Positions 12,500 to 22,994 of a stretch of DNA of 64,000 bases are shown one piece after another. This DNA comes from Paralithodes platypus (Eukaryota > Arthropoda > Malacostraca > Decapoda > Lithodidae). The notes beneath the pieces were generated by a model. The model was not told the DNA's origin and ran no database searches. It saw only the letters and a list, made by a program, of their open reading frames with translations. The DNA lies in assembly GCA_032716605.1 (NCBI GenBank), contig CM064480.1, positions 49,068,386-49,132,385 of the forward strand. Reading direction: 5' to 3'. The translations under genes and the position numbers were made by a program. How positions within the stretch are numbered: the stretch's first letter is position 1; the number at the start of each line of letters is the position of its first letter.

Positions 12500-12571
12500 G
12501 TGTACCGTAGCGGGTTCTGGGGTAAGAAATGCCACATTTCCAGGAAGGTAAACATTTCACCCTCCTGACTA

Positions 12572-12636
12572 ACGAACACCACCACCACCACCACCACAAC
12601 AACCACCACCACCACCACCACCACAACCACCACCAT
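12572..12636. repeat. (ACC)n microsatellite
   Basis: Trinucleotide run; a related shorter run at 12929-12956 follows the second family C copy. Confidence 0.95.
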
Positions 12637-12649
12637 TACTGAACCTAAA

Positions 12650-12891
12650 GCCGGTATCACACGAGAGTTTTTATAGTCGACATTCTATTATCAACATTTT
12701 TCTGGCAACATTTCAGGAGCATTTTGCATTGGTATCGGAAACTGGACTGATGGTGGATGAATTTTAGGTGACCGATGTATGATAGATGAAAATAGGTAGC
12801 CGAAATACTTTACATGTTGACCTCATAAGCTGCCAGACCACTGACCACTGAGGATAAATGTTGAGGGAAAAAACGCTCGTGTGATACCGGC
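12650..12891. mobile_element. Family C MITE, copy 2 (242 bp)
   Basis: GCCGGTATCACACGAG...CTCGTGTGATACCGGC; flanked by TAA if the element is taken as AGCC...GGCT. Shares 'tatcggaaactggactgatg' with copy 1. The flank 'ggtaaacattt.accctc' plus ACC run also occurs on both sides, so a local duplication is likely. Confidence 0.8.
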
Positions 12892-13004
12892 TTAAGGTAA
12901 ACATTTTACCCTCACTAACTAACGATTCCCGGGAACACCACCACCACCACCACCATTACTAAACCTAACCAAACCTACCGGTATCGTATACTGTCTTAAT
13001 AGCC

Positions 13005-13135
13005 TAATGCCTAATGTGCGGAATTTCGGTGTGAGTATCCTATGTTCGAGTATTTGGAGTACCACATGTATTCATTACTTTCATTGATTTCACTAGTTAT
13101 GATTATTTGTAAATTAATTGGTGGGTTGGAGAAAA
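13005..13135 (+). mobile_element. SINE2 candidate
   Basis: Shares 'gcggaatttcggtgtgagta', a box-B-like GTTCGAGTA and 'gtaccacatgtatt' with 19310-19430, where box B is intact (GGTTCGAGTCC). Probably a tRNA-derived SINE; only part of the head is recognisable. Confidence 0.45.
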
Positions 13136-13189
13136 CAAATGTGAATCTACGTTATACAGTACCGGTATACAGTATTAACCCTATTTGGA

Positions 13190-13566
13190 TCGAGGAGGGG
13201 TCTTTTAGGAACACCCCTGTATCAATCCAGTAGTTTGAACATTTTATGACGTTTCACCCTATTAATTTGGCGATAATAAGGCGTTTCACTCCATTCCGGT
13301 GTCGATATTTTCTGGGAGAGCGATTACGAGCCTGTACCTTACAAGAAATCCTCCTTCGGCCGGGAAATATTTCTATCGAAAAATGTACAAAATTAGCTTT
13401 AAGGGGTTTGGGTGGACATTTTCTAGTTTGAAGGAAGTCTAGGACGGCTTTTTGTGTTAACCTTGGGGCCAAACTAAAGTACCAAGCTCGAAAATGGCAA
13501 AAACAAGCTAAATCCTCAATAACAACAATACCGTAAGCAATAATAACCTCATGACCCACAACACGT
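13190..13566 (+). mobile_element. Family D element
   Basis: Carries two 'gacgtttcaccc'-type modules, 'ccggtgtcgatattttctgg', a diverged GAGCGATTACGAGCC, 'ccttcggccgg' and TATCGAAAAATGTACAAA. Its right end ('cctcaataacaacaa', 'acacgtcg') matches the inverted copy at 33227. Termini not defined. The two overlapping open frames are incidental. Confidence 0.65.
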
Positions 13567-13854
13567 CGAATCAGATAGTGTTAAGGCTTACCTGAATAAT
13601 GATTATACTTTCTTACACTACAACTGGTTAATGTAAGAAAAATAAGCATTGAATATTATGGTCATGCAATCTACAACATATTATACACATCCAGCACAGA
13701 CCATGACAATTAAGACGACAGTGAGAACAAATACATAATATATAATATACCGGTATATTGTCTCATTTCAATCTGATAGTAGTTTGGAAATTCTAAACAA
13801 TGAGTTGAATGAGCATTTAATGGCTGTAATATAATTTAGTATAATACATATTTA

Positions 13855-14012
13855 CACCATATATATATATATATTTATATACTGTATATACCAAAACTAC
13901 ACGTGAGTTTCAAGAATAAATAGGAAATGGTTAACTATTCAATATCACTCAGTGATAGAATGGGTTAAAACATGGCATCTAGTCCTGACTGTCCGTGTTT
14001 AAAATTTCTGTG

Positions 14013-14060
<48 letters not shown>

Positions 14061-14062
14061 CT
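13855..14062. repeat. Two (AT)n microsatellites
   Basis: AT runs at about 13859-13885 and 14017-14062, with unassigned sequence between. Confidence 0.85.
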
Positions 14063-14416
14063 GTACATATTATATATGGCATATCTGTTTATGTCCCTCT
14101 AGCCCCCAGATTTTTGGGAATATGGAGATGAGACTTAGCATGATTATCGGAGGTGCCAGAATAGTTTTTTTTCTTCAGAAAAAGAAGAATGACAGGTATT
14201 TTGATCACATCGGGGCTACGGTGGTATGTGAATCATTGTATAATTCAGATAATGGGAAGTATTTTTCGCTACCCTTCATAGAAACTCGGTAGATATCATA
14301 TGTGAGGTGTGTGGTGTCTTGGGAGAGTATTGACCACATATTCTTAGGATCAGTGGTACAAATTACGACACATACGCGACACAACACGAAACATACATAC
14401 ATACTATACAAACACA

Positions 14417-14421
14417 CACAC

Positions 14422-14459
<38 letters not shown>
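14417..14459. repeat. (AT)n microsatellite
   Basis: Short AT run. Confidence 0.9.
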
Positions 14460-14462
<3 letters not shown>

Positions 14463-14475
14463 GTATATTTATTAA

Positions 14476-14727
14476 TTGGTGTACATAAAGTCATCAAGGG
14501 CCATGAGAAATGAAATGTACACAACTACTTCACAGTTGACGAATCCAAATACACGAGAAGTAATAATTTCAAATTGGTTGGAAAATTATTCAAATCAGAT
14601 CGAGCTAAAAATGTCTTTCAACCACCTCGTATACGTTTGGAATAAGTTGCCCATGACAATTAAGTTAAATGTGAGACTCTATCAACTATACATTTTTATC
14701 TACTGTATTATTTACCAGAATACGTAA
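14476..14727 (+). pseudogene. Possible non-LTR retrotransposon C-terminal fragment
   Basis: An 83-codon frame with 'MSFNHLVYVWNKLPMTIK' near its end recalls the W-N-x-L-P tail found after the reverse transcriptase of many LINEs, such as WNSLP in the LINE at 41684. The rest is unrecognised. It could be chance; protein comparison with LINE tails would decide. Confidence 0.3.
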
Positions 14728-15044
14728 GTACAATCAGTACCGTAATTACTCAGTGCAACTATTTTTTAAACTTATAAACGAGCTACCTCGATTGAATATA
14801 ATAAAGTTTTTGCTTGCATTCTTCTGCATATTCCTTTCGTTGTAGAAGGGGTGACATGTCTTGTGCTCACAGGGGAGGGGCGAGACAGAGAGTTAGGAGT
14901 TACAAGGAATAGTTAGTATCGCAAAGAGCCAAAGACCTTATGGTACATTTCGGGGAGATGCTCAAAGTGGACAGAGATACTGTGTAGAGCACTTCAAGCA
15001 CTTCAGAGTACACAATATACTGTTTACTCTCTTCATGAACTGCA

Positions 15045-16025
15045 CTACTGAAGAACTAATATTGACAACTCCGAATATATTTGTTCCAGGTAGAACGGAT
15101 CTTGTATGTGAAAGTGTCCACATACACTAGTGCTAAAGCTCTTCAATTCTAATTTCCAGCAATGGTTGTGTGTTGTATTCCTATTAAGAGTAAACATTTC
15201 GTTAAAATCTACGTTGTCAAATCCATTGACTATGTTAAAGACTTCTATGAGCTGACCTCGTAGTTTACGCGTATTCCAACGAAAAAATATCAAGAACTCT
15301 CAACCAATCCTCATAACATAATTCTTCTTATCGCTGGAATAAGTTGTGTAGCCCTAGCTTGGACATCTTTCTAGTCAATCTACTGTATATATTTCCCGAG
15401 TGCTAGAGACCACAATTGAACAACATATTCTAGAAGACTTCGCATCAAAGCGTTGTAGAGTGTAAGGACTATCTCCTTATTTCTAAATGGTAACTTTTTT
15501 AATATACCCGTAAAATGTCTGGCTTTCGTCTCTACTTCGATGCACTGTCTGGAAAACATTAGGTCACTGCTAATCAGAACACCCCCCCAAAATTTCCAAG
15601 TCAGTCAGTCAGTCTTTCCGAATAATGAATAATCTGATTTGGGATTTGTTTGGCCGATATGCATCACCTTCTAATTCTCCAAATTTAGAGGCATCTGCCA
15701 TGTCTCAGATCATTCACCCGGTCTGTTAAGATCCTCTCCGAGCTGTTAAACTCCTTTAGGAGTGTTTGCATTCACTCCAAGTTAAACACCATCTGCAAAC
15801 TTGAAGATCACACTCAACAGACCAATATCGATATTATTGACATACATGATAACAACAATGCGCCAAGCACAGATCCCTGAGGAACTTCAGAAGTAACTGG
15901 AATACACTCAGAAGAAATACAATTGATGACAACTCGCTGTCTACCTGTTAGCCAACTTTCTATCCAGTTTGTTACCTCTGTGAAGATGCCTAGGGCACTC
16001 ACTAATTACTTTGTGAATACCGAAT
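15045..16025 (-). pseudogene. Decayed LINE reverse transcriptase fragment
   Basis: Reading leftward from 16002: 'VTNWIESWLTGRQRVVIN', then PVTSEVPQGSVLG, i.e. the G/E-VPQGSVLG motif 4 of a reverse transcriptase. A frameshift follows, then YVNNIDIG and FKFADGV at about 15785-15850, where the FADD catalytic motif has become FADG. Recognisable thumb/tail pieces follow with stops, and 15045-15293 encodes 'RKLRGQLIEVFNIVNGFDNV', a typical LINE C-terminal segment. At least two frameshifts and several stops make it non-functional. The motif spelling differs from the LINE at 41684, so this is another clade, perhaps CR1/Rex-like (inference). The 5' part is missing. Confidence 0.8.
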
Positions 16026-16129
16026 TAAAAATCTAATTAAAAGATATCTATGACTCGACTTTTGCCAAACTCATTCAACATTTCATGGAAAAAATTCAAG
16101 TAAGTTTGAAAGATATGATTGATGACGCC

Positions 16130-16237
<108 letters not shown>

Positions 16238-16370
16238 AAGGGAAGAGGGGAGATAGGCAATAGAACAAGGCACTCTAGAAGATGAAAAGAGCTACGTCTC
16301 CTGGTCTGGATGCAGTAGCGGCTTCCTATTCCAAGAACAAGGATGGGGGTAGTAGTGTATGTAGCTTAAG

Positions 16371-16606
16371 CTAAAGGGGGGGATGGTTCGTTTTTATGGA
16401 CCCCCTTCTCCCTCATATTTAACCTCTTAGTTTTGATTTATTTAGACGTTCGCCCCATTAGTGTGTAGATTATAAGAAGTTTAGTCACATTTCTGTATCG
16501 ATATCAAGACCTTTCGTGCCATTTAGGTCTAGATATTTTTCCTAGCGAGCGATAACAAGGCTGTATTTTCTACCGAAAAATATACTAATTTATCTTGAAG
16601 GGTGTC

Positions 16607-16644
<38 letters not shown>

Positions 16645-16730
16645 CTTGATGGAGGTCTAGGGAGGAAACTAAAAAAAAATATATAGAAAGATAAGTAAAC
16701 AAGCAATTAAATGCACCCATACCCCCTTAA
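16371..16730 (+). mobile_element. Family B TTAA MITE
   Basis: Starts CTAAAGGGGGGGATGG (first T mutated) and ends ACCCCCTTAA. Has 'gacccccttctccctcat', GCGAGCGATAACAAG (decayed repeat), TTTTCTACCGAAAAATA and a T30 tract at about 16611 inserted before 'aaagcttgatggaggtctag'. The GC hairpin is deleted. Confidence 0.85.
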
Positions 16731-16850
16731 TCCTATCTGGTGCAGGTGGATCTATTTCTTTAGACCAGCCTTGTTTCATTCCATTAGTAGACACTTTACA
16801 CCATTCTGGTATATATACTGTATATACTGTATATATACATAAATATGTAC

Positions 16851-16851
<1 letters not shown>

Positions 16852-16886
<35 letters not shown>
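16852..16886. repeat. (TA)n microsatellite
   Basis: TA run with TACTGTA variants upstream. Confidence 0.9.
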
Positions 16887-16888
<2 letters not shown>

Positions 16889-17078
16889 CAATTAAATCCA
16901 TCCATCCCCCCTTAACTGAGGATAGTACTGGGAGTGGGCCATCTGGACGGTCTCTTGTTCTGTTCATCACGTGCACCACCATACAATAAACCACACTTGG
17001 AGCCTATTATAGACACTAATTAACCACACCTGATCACATTAAGGTTACATAGGTTATGATTGTCCATGCTGTGTTAGG

Positions 17079-17455
17079 TTAATGGGGGATGGCCGTATAT
17101 ATTTGCTTATATATATATCTATCTATTGTTATTGTTTAGTTTTCTCCCTAGACCTCCATCAAGCTTAAAATAATACCCCCCAAGATAAATCCCTTCAAGA
17201 TAAATTTGTAAATTTTTCGGTGTAAAAATGTCCCAACCGAAGGCTGATTCCTCTTAAAATCACAGGTTCGCTATCGCTCACCTGGCAAAAATCGACACCT
17301 AAATGGCACGAAAGGTCTTTATATTGACAAAGAAATGGAACGCAAGGTCTTAAAATCGCCAAACTAATGGGCCTAACGTCTTAAGATCGCAAAACTAATG
17401 GGACTAAACATGAGGGAGAATGAGGTCCGGAAAAAACAACCTTCCCCCCCCTTAA
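17079..17455 (-). mobile_element. Family B TTAA MITE (377 bp)
   Basis: TTAATGGGGGATGG to CCCCCCCTTAA. Contains the inverse core (GTTCGCTATCGCTCACC) and all three iterated modules. Hairpin partly decayed (CCAACCGAAGGCTG). Confidence 0.88.
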
Positions 17456-17529
17456 TTACATTTGTATTACAGTTTGTATTATGTTTTAGGACTGAGTAGT
17501 GAGGTGGTCAGGTAGTGAGATGTTTATAC

Positions 17530-17635
17530 TCTGTTTCTTCTAAGCTAACGATAAATTGAATCCCTTAGCAGCTACTTTCTCGATACTTAATATAACATTA
17601 TGAAACTACTATGTCTCTGCATCATATTAAGACCA
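17530..17635. mobile_element. Family J fragment
   Basis: 'ttagcagctactttctcgat' and 'actatgtctctgcatcatatt' match the region immediately left of, and beginning, the 80-bp satellite at 23050. Confidence 0.4.
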
Positions 17636-17699
17636 AGTTTATATAATTAGCACCATATTTCACTACAAAATCTTCAAAATATCTGAGAAATCTTGATGT

Positions 17700-18340
17700 G
17701 AACTTTGCAATTTACCGACAGTTGAATAGAAACAGACCATAGCCTCCTCCTTGCAACCTCAAATCAGGCAAAACAAACACTGCCAAAGAACCCTAAACAA
17801 GAACCCGGGGCAAGTAGGGTCTCTGATAAACTGTAATATCACCACTGATACCCTTCACATTGTGGACAAATCTCTACACAGTGTATCAGCAACGTTCACC
17901 ACATTGCTGGAAAATATGTTGAACAAAACAGTTTATCAGCAATATCCTGCATACTGCGGGCAACCCATAAGCTGTGTTTCAGCAACATCCAGGACATTGC
18001 CGACACCTTTGGCACCTCCCGAGCATTTGCCGTTGAAGTCCCATTCCATAGTGATGCCAAGAAGGATTATGTAACTGATTGGCTACTATAACGAGAACGG
18101 AGTGACATCCCATTTACAATATCACCTACAGCCAGTCTCAAGGATCTGTTTTCTGAGAACTTCATCGCCTAGGCCTGTGTTGCTGCTTGATCTGCCGTCT
18201 TCCACACCCAGAAGCCCGAGAAATGTCATGGGCGCCATATTCCGCAACCTGAGGTGGGACAAAAGACCCACCTTGATGGACCCTATGTCATAATACATAA
18301 TTGGAGACAAAATAGACCCGTACTATTGCTTAACTCTAAC
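17700..18340. other. Unassigned stretch, possibly dead coding sequence
   Basis: Relatively GC-rich for the window with a 107-codon plus-strand frame (17751-18074) and shorter frames after it. I cannot assign a family. Part of it resembles 9330-9390, so it is more likely a dispersed repeat than a unique gene. Confidence 0.3.
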
Positions 18341-18779
18341 CCCATGCTTGCCCATTTGCATTTACATTTATTGAATTACACACACAGACACACACACACA
18401 CACACATGCACACACACAAGAATGGTTGGAGACAATGAATTTTCTCTTGAAAATGGAGAAACTAAACAAACAAATCCCTTCCCTTAAGTACGGTACCAAC
18501 ACCGGCTCCTCCAAGGACTCTCGCTGATAATGCCAAGCTTAACAAAAATCGCTGTGGCACACGTAATATCAAGGTATTAAAACCAAGGTATAATGGGACC
18601 CCGGCATCAGGGTTGGCAATATCTGTCGTCGCCATCGGGTTCGGCTCTATATGCGGGGGAATTAGGAGGATTTTCTCGTTTTCCTCGTGCAAATCTGAAT
18701 CACATCGAGGAGCGGGGTAATAACAGCGATAGAGTGGTAATGCTAACACAAACGCTTCCCTATACCTCTCTTCAAGCTA

Positions 18780-19035
18780 AAATACAATAAAAAACCCAGC
18801 CCACCATTTAAGCTAAAAAAACGCCCCCTGAACCACCTTCGAGCTAATTTTTTACATTTTTCAGTGGAAAAAAAATCCAGCCGAAGACAAGCTTTTCCTA
18901 AATTACAAACATGCTATCGGTCGCCCGAAGTAAATTAACACCTGAAGTGACAAAAGGTTTTATAATCGCCAAATAGGTCGAATCGTCTTAAAATCCTCAA
19001 ACTAAAGGGAGATGGGTGGATGAGGGGGGATTACG
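18780..19035 (-). mobile_element. Family D fragment
   Basis: 'aagctaaaaaaacgccccctgaa', 'catttttcagtggaaaaa', 'gctatcggtcgcc' and 'taatcgccaaa' in the inverse orientation; heavily diverged. Confidence 0.5.
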
Positions 19036-19042
19036 AGATCCC

Positions 19043-19112
19043 CCCCCTCTCTCTCTCTCTCTCTGGCAGGATTACGACCCCCCCCCCCCTCTCTCTCTCT
19101 CTTTCTCTCTCT
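19043..19112. repeat. C-tract/(CT)n compound microsatellite, duplicated
   Basis: 'ggattacgaccccccccct' plus CT run occurs twice in tandem. Confidence 0.85.
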
Positions 19113-19309
19113 GGTAAAGCTGCAAGATGGCCTGAATCACATAGAGGAGCAGGGTAAATAAAGACTGGCGGGCGCATTCTTCTGGAGCTGGTGGGTGGCT
19201 TTAAGCAGAACTTGCAACTCCTCGCGTTTTATTGTCCTTGAACCTCAGGAATTCTTGACAATTACACTCTTGCAATTATTTTAACTCTAGGTCTTGATAG
19301 CATTATGCA

Positions 19310-19430
19310 TAGTGCGCGGAATTTCGGTGTGAGTATCCTAGGTTCGAGTCCTTGGAGTGCCACATGTATTTGTTGATTTCATTAATTGAGTTTATAAGTG
19401 AAGTTAGTTGGTGAAAAAATATGATATAAT
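19310..19430 (+). mobile_element. SINE2 candidate
   Basis: Best copy of the repeat seen at 13005: 'gcgcggaatttcggtgtgag', box B GGTTCGAGTCC, then 'ttggagtgccacatgtattt'. Polymerase III box B is clear; box A is not convincing. Confidence 0.5.
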
Positions 19431-19894
19431 CCGGTATCACACTGAATGGAATATTGTGCAATGTTAAGTAATTATTAGCAATAGGTTATAGTTTACTTAA
19501 CTATGTCGATCTATTGCCATACAGAGCGTTAGATTTTGTAATATACAGTACATCCGAATCTTAGAAAATTAGTATTACAAATAATATCAACCTTTGCTTG
19601 CTTCCTTTAGTTATACATAGTACTTCATCTGCAGCATTATATTATAGTTGAATGCAGAATATGTTGTTGTTTTTCAGATTCGTAGATTATTTTGGAAGTC
19701 AGAGAGATAATTAGGATATTTCTCACCATATATTCCTAGAGATACCGGTACTTCGTGAAATGTAGAAAATCGCCTACTGATAACCAGAATAAAATGAAGC
19801 AATTAGGCGTCTTCGTATATTGAAAGGGTTAAAAATCATGGAAAGACCTTATGTCGAATAGCAATGGCCGTACATAGGGGAATGCTGGAGCGAC

Positions 19895-20135
19895 CTTGGT
19901 GACCCTGGTCTCTGGGTCTTCTCCTGGGTGACATAGTTGTGTGTGAATTTGTGTTGTGTCTGTGTGTGTTCGTTGTTTTATGTTGTGTCTTGTGTTTTCC
20001 CTGTTCTTGCTCTGTCTTGAGGCGGCCACCTCCAAGGAAAAATAAATAAATAAATAATAAAATAGAATTAAATAGAAAATAAATAATAAAAATAGGAAAC
20101 GTGGGGATCGGGCCTGAGCATATAGATAGATAGAT
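19895..20135 (-). repeat. Dispersed repeat G
   Basis: Inverse of 6075-6238: 'gctctgtcttgaggcggccacc', then an A-rich stretch with TAAA tetranucleotides, then 'gtggggatcgggcctgag'. Ends in a TAGA microsatellite. Minus-strand frames across it are not convincing genes. Confidence 0.5.
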
Positions 20136-20217
20136 AGATAGTATATAAAACACACACAGTCCAATAATCTCTCACTTCTCCGCCGCTCAGTAATGACAAG
20201 AAACAATGTGTCCAATG

Positions 20218-20596
20218 TTAAGGGGGTACTATTCGCTTTTTCTGGACCCCCTTCTTCCTCCTGTTTAGCATTCTAGTTGTGAGGTTTTAAGACGTTCGTT
20301 CCGTTAATTTGGCCATTTTGAGACCTTTTGCCCCATTTTTGTTGTTGTCAATATTAAGACCTTTTGTGCCATTTAGGTGTTGATTCTTTCCTGGCGAGCG
20401 GTAGCGAGCCTATATATAATTTTAGAAGGAACCGGCATTCGGCCGGGAAATGTTTATATCGAAAAATGTACAAATTTATATTGAGAGGGGGTCTAGGATG
20501 TGTTTTCTTAAGCTTGAGGGAGGTCTAGCGGGAAACTAAAAAATATATAAAAAATAAATAAATATATAGACCAAAACAAAAGCAATACCCCCTTAA
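20218..20596 (+). mobile_element. Family B TTAA MITE (379 bp)
   Basis: TTAAGGGGGTACTATTCG to AATACCCCCTTAA. Three modules, GCGAGCGGTAGCGAGCC, and the hairpin CCGGCATTCGGCCGG with one A-G mismatch at the loop-closing pair. Confidence 0.9.
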
Positions 20597-20737
20597 CAGG
20601 AACAACTATTAGATGCGCATTCTGATTACATATACAACGAGCTGTAATTACGGTACTGCCTAATGGCCCCCTCATTATACTCAACGACCAGGTATACCAT
20701 TTCCGGGCCGTGTTGTTATGTGATCCTGGTGGTGATA

Positions 20738-21307
20738 TTGACCCCTTGAAGCTCTGATGCGTTCTGGCAGTTTAATTGTGGCTATCATTAGACGATTTTA
20801 TGCAGCTTAGGAAGGGTTTGTGGATATTAAAAGGGTGACATTAACCCCTTGAAGCTCTGATGCGTGTTAGCAGTTTAATTTTGGCTATCATTGGACGATT
20901 TTTGCAGCTTAGGAAGGATCTGTGGATATTAAAAGGGTGACATTAACCCCTTGAAGCTCTGATGCGTGTTAGCAGCTTAATTTTGGCTATCATTAGACGA
21001 TTATATGCAGCTTAGGAAGGATCTGTGGATATTAAAAGTGTAAACACTATCTCAATCAACCCTTTGACTGCCGTATACTGTTACTAATCTGAATAAAATC
21101 CCTTGAAGCTCTCGTTTTAGCAGTTTAATGTTGGCTATCATTGGACGATTGTATGCAGCTTAGGAATGATCTGTGGATATTACACGGGTAAAAACTCTTT
21201 CAATCAACCCTTTGACTTCCGAATACGGTCACTAATCTGAATAAAATCGTCTAATAGTAGCCAGAAAACAGAAAAGAAACGCGTATTGGAGCTTGAAAGG
21301 GTTAGAA
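20738..21307. mobile_element. Tandemly duplicated family E elements
   Basis: Three consecutive ~102-bp left halves ('ccccttgaagctctgatgcg' ... 'gcttaggaaggatctgtgga' ... 'aaaagggtgaca') start at 20738, 20841 and 20943. They run into two longer copies with right halves ('gactgccgtatactg', 'ctaatctgaataaaatcg') and end CTTGAAAGGGTTAG at 21306. Each internal unit starts with TTAACCCCTTGA. Confidence 0.8.
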
Positions 21308-21310
21308 GCA

Positions 21311-21917
21311 TTAAGGGGAGACTGACCGTTTGTTTGGTCTATTAACCCCTTCAGACTCAAATAACGCAGAGGTTGCCAGATTAGCAATAAGGAATAGAGT
21401 TATCTCACTCTTATAATTACCTCTCCAAAATTAGTTTTCTGCCCACAGCTAACTTAAAGACAACTGCAGAGGTTGCAGTAACGTATTTATAAAGGTTTCT
21501 AAATACCCCTGATGGTAACAAAGGCTTTAAAGTATCCCTAATAGGCTCAAAATCGCGTCATATGTCGGAGAGGGTTAATTAACATATTCATATATATTTT
21601 TAGTTTCCTCCCTAGACTTCCATCAAGCTTAGAAAAACACCCCTAGACCCCTCTTCAAGATCAATTTGTGAATTTTTTGGTAGAAAGAAAAATATCCCGG
21701 CCGAAGGCCGACTCCTCTTAAAATTGCAGGCTCGCTATCGCTCGCCAGGAAAAAATCGACACCTAAATGGCACGAAAGGTCTTAAAATTGACAACGAAAT
21801 GGGGCGAAACCTTTTAAAATCGCCAAACTAATGGGCCGAACGTCTTATATTCTCAAAACTAGTGGGGCTAAACATTAGGGAGATGGGGGTCCAGAAAAAC
21901 GGTCTGCCTCCCCTGAA
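21311..21917 (-). mobile_element. Family B TTAA MITE interrupted by another TTAA element
   Basis: TTAAGGGGAGACTGACCG at the left, GGTCTGCCTCCCCTGAA at the right (last TTAA mutated to TGAA). Hairpin CCGGCCGAAGGCCG at 21698-21711. Split near its left end by the 237-bp element at 21342-21578; relatives at 27471 and 37329 show the uninterrupted form. Confidence 0.9.
21342..21578. mobile_element. Family F TTAA element nested in family B
   Basis: TTAACCCCTTCAGACTC to GTCGGAGAGGGTTAA with TTAA duplicated. The core differs from family E ('gcagaggttgcagtaac'), but the CCC-type ends are similar. Single copy in this window. Confidence 0.8.
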
Positions 21918-22344
21918 CCCCTTGATGACCGAGCGTGACTTTTCTTTCTATTATTTCAAACACAATCTAGAGAGGCTTTTATCCCATTCATCAGTACCAG
22001 GGACGTCCTTTTTGTTATCATATTCTGGCAACTATTAGACGATTTTATTCAGCTTAGGAAGAACCTCTAGCAATGTATGGGCTTCATTGTGTCTCACCCA
22101 ACCCTTTTAACTACCACAGATCCTTCCTAAGATGCATAATATCGTCAAAATATAGCTAGACTAAAATATAGCACACGTCGCTGGTACTCAAAGGGTTAAA
22201 TAGCTAAGGAAGGATCTGTGGTAGTGAAAAGGGTGACTCGAAATACTGTGAAGCCTATTAATTGCTTCATGTCCTAGCTAGATATAACTATCTATTCATA
22301 GCCAGAATACAATGGAAAAGATGGCTAGGTTATGAAGGGGTTAA
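21915..22344. mobile_element. Two overlapping/nested family E copies
   Basis: One copy runs from about 21979 ('cagtaccagggacgtcc') to the TTAA at 22196-22199. Outside it, an older half ('gaaccccttgatgacc' on the left, 'tagctaaggaaggatctgtgg' to 'gaaggggttaa' on the right) ends at 22341-22344, the same TTAA at which the next family A copy starts. Confidence 0.7.
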
Positions 22345-22723
22345 GGGGGCCCACCTCGCTTTTTTTCTTTTCTCTCCCTCTCTCTTTGGCTTGTATCCAT
22401 TCGGCCCCATTCAGCCTACTTTTTTAAGACGTTTACCCCCATCCAGGAGTCAATATTTTCCTGGTGAGCGCTAGCGAGCCAGCATATATATATTTTTGTT
22501 TTGACAGCAAGCTAAATTTGTAAATTTGTCGATAGAAAAATGTCTCTGGCGAAGCCGGATTTCTCCTTACAATGCTGGATCGCTATTGCTCGCCAGTAAG
22601 AAATCGACACCTGGATGGGGATAAACGTTTTAAAACAGTTGGCTGAATGGGGCGGAATGGATACAAGCCAGGGAAAGATGGAAAAGGAGAGGAAAGTAAA
22701 AAAAAGACGGTGACCCCCCTTAA
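22341..22723 (-). mobile_element. Family A TTAA foldback MITE (383 bp)
   Basis: TTAAGGGGGCCCACCTCGC to GGTGACCCCCCTTAA. Full structure; hairpin reads CTGGCGAAGCCGG (one G-T pair). Confidence 0.93.
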
Positions 22724-22994
22724 ATGTCCTTCCTCCCTCTTCATGTAAATCTATTCCTCTGTGAGCAGCCTCCTACACGGAATATTGATTGGTTTAGATG
22801 GCTGCTTATCTGGCGGAAATGGCAATCCGGGTTGATGACATCTCGGGGTGCCGGGGTGAATGTTGCTTTCTACACCATTCCACCAAATATACCAACTGTA
22901 CTCTATTGACTTTATTAGATTGTTTTAATTCTAGCAAATCTACGTACTTAACTCTATATATTTAAATATTTATATATTTATACAAGTGTTTTAA

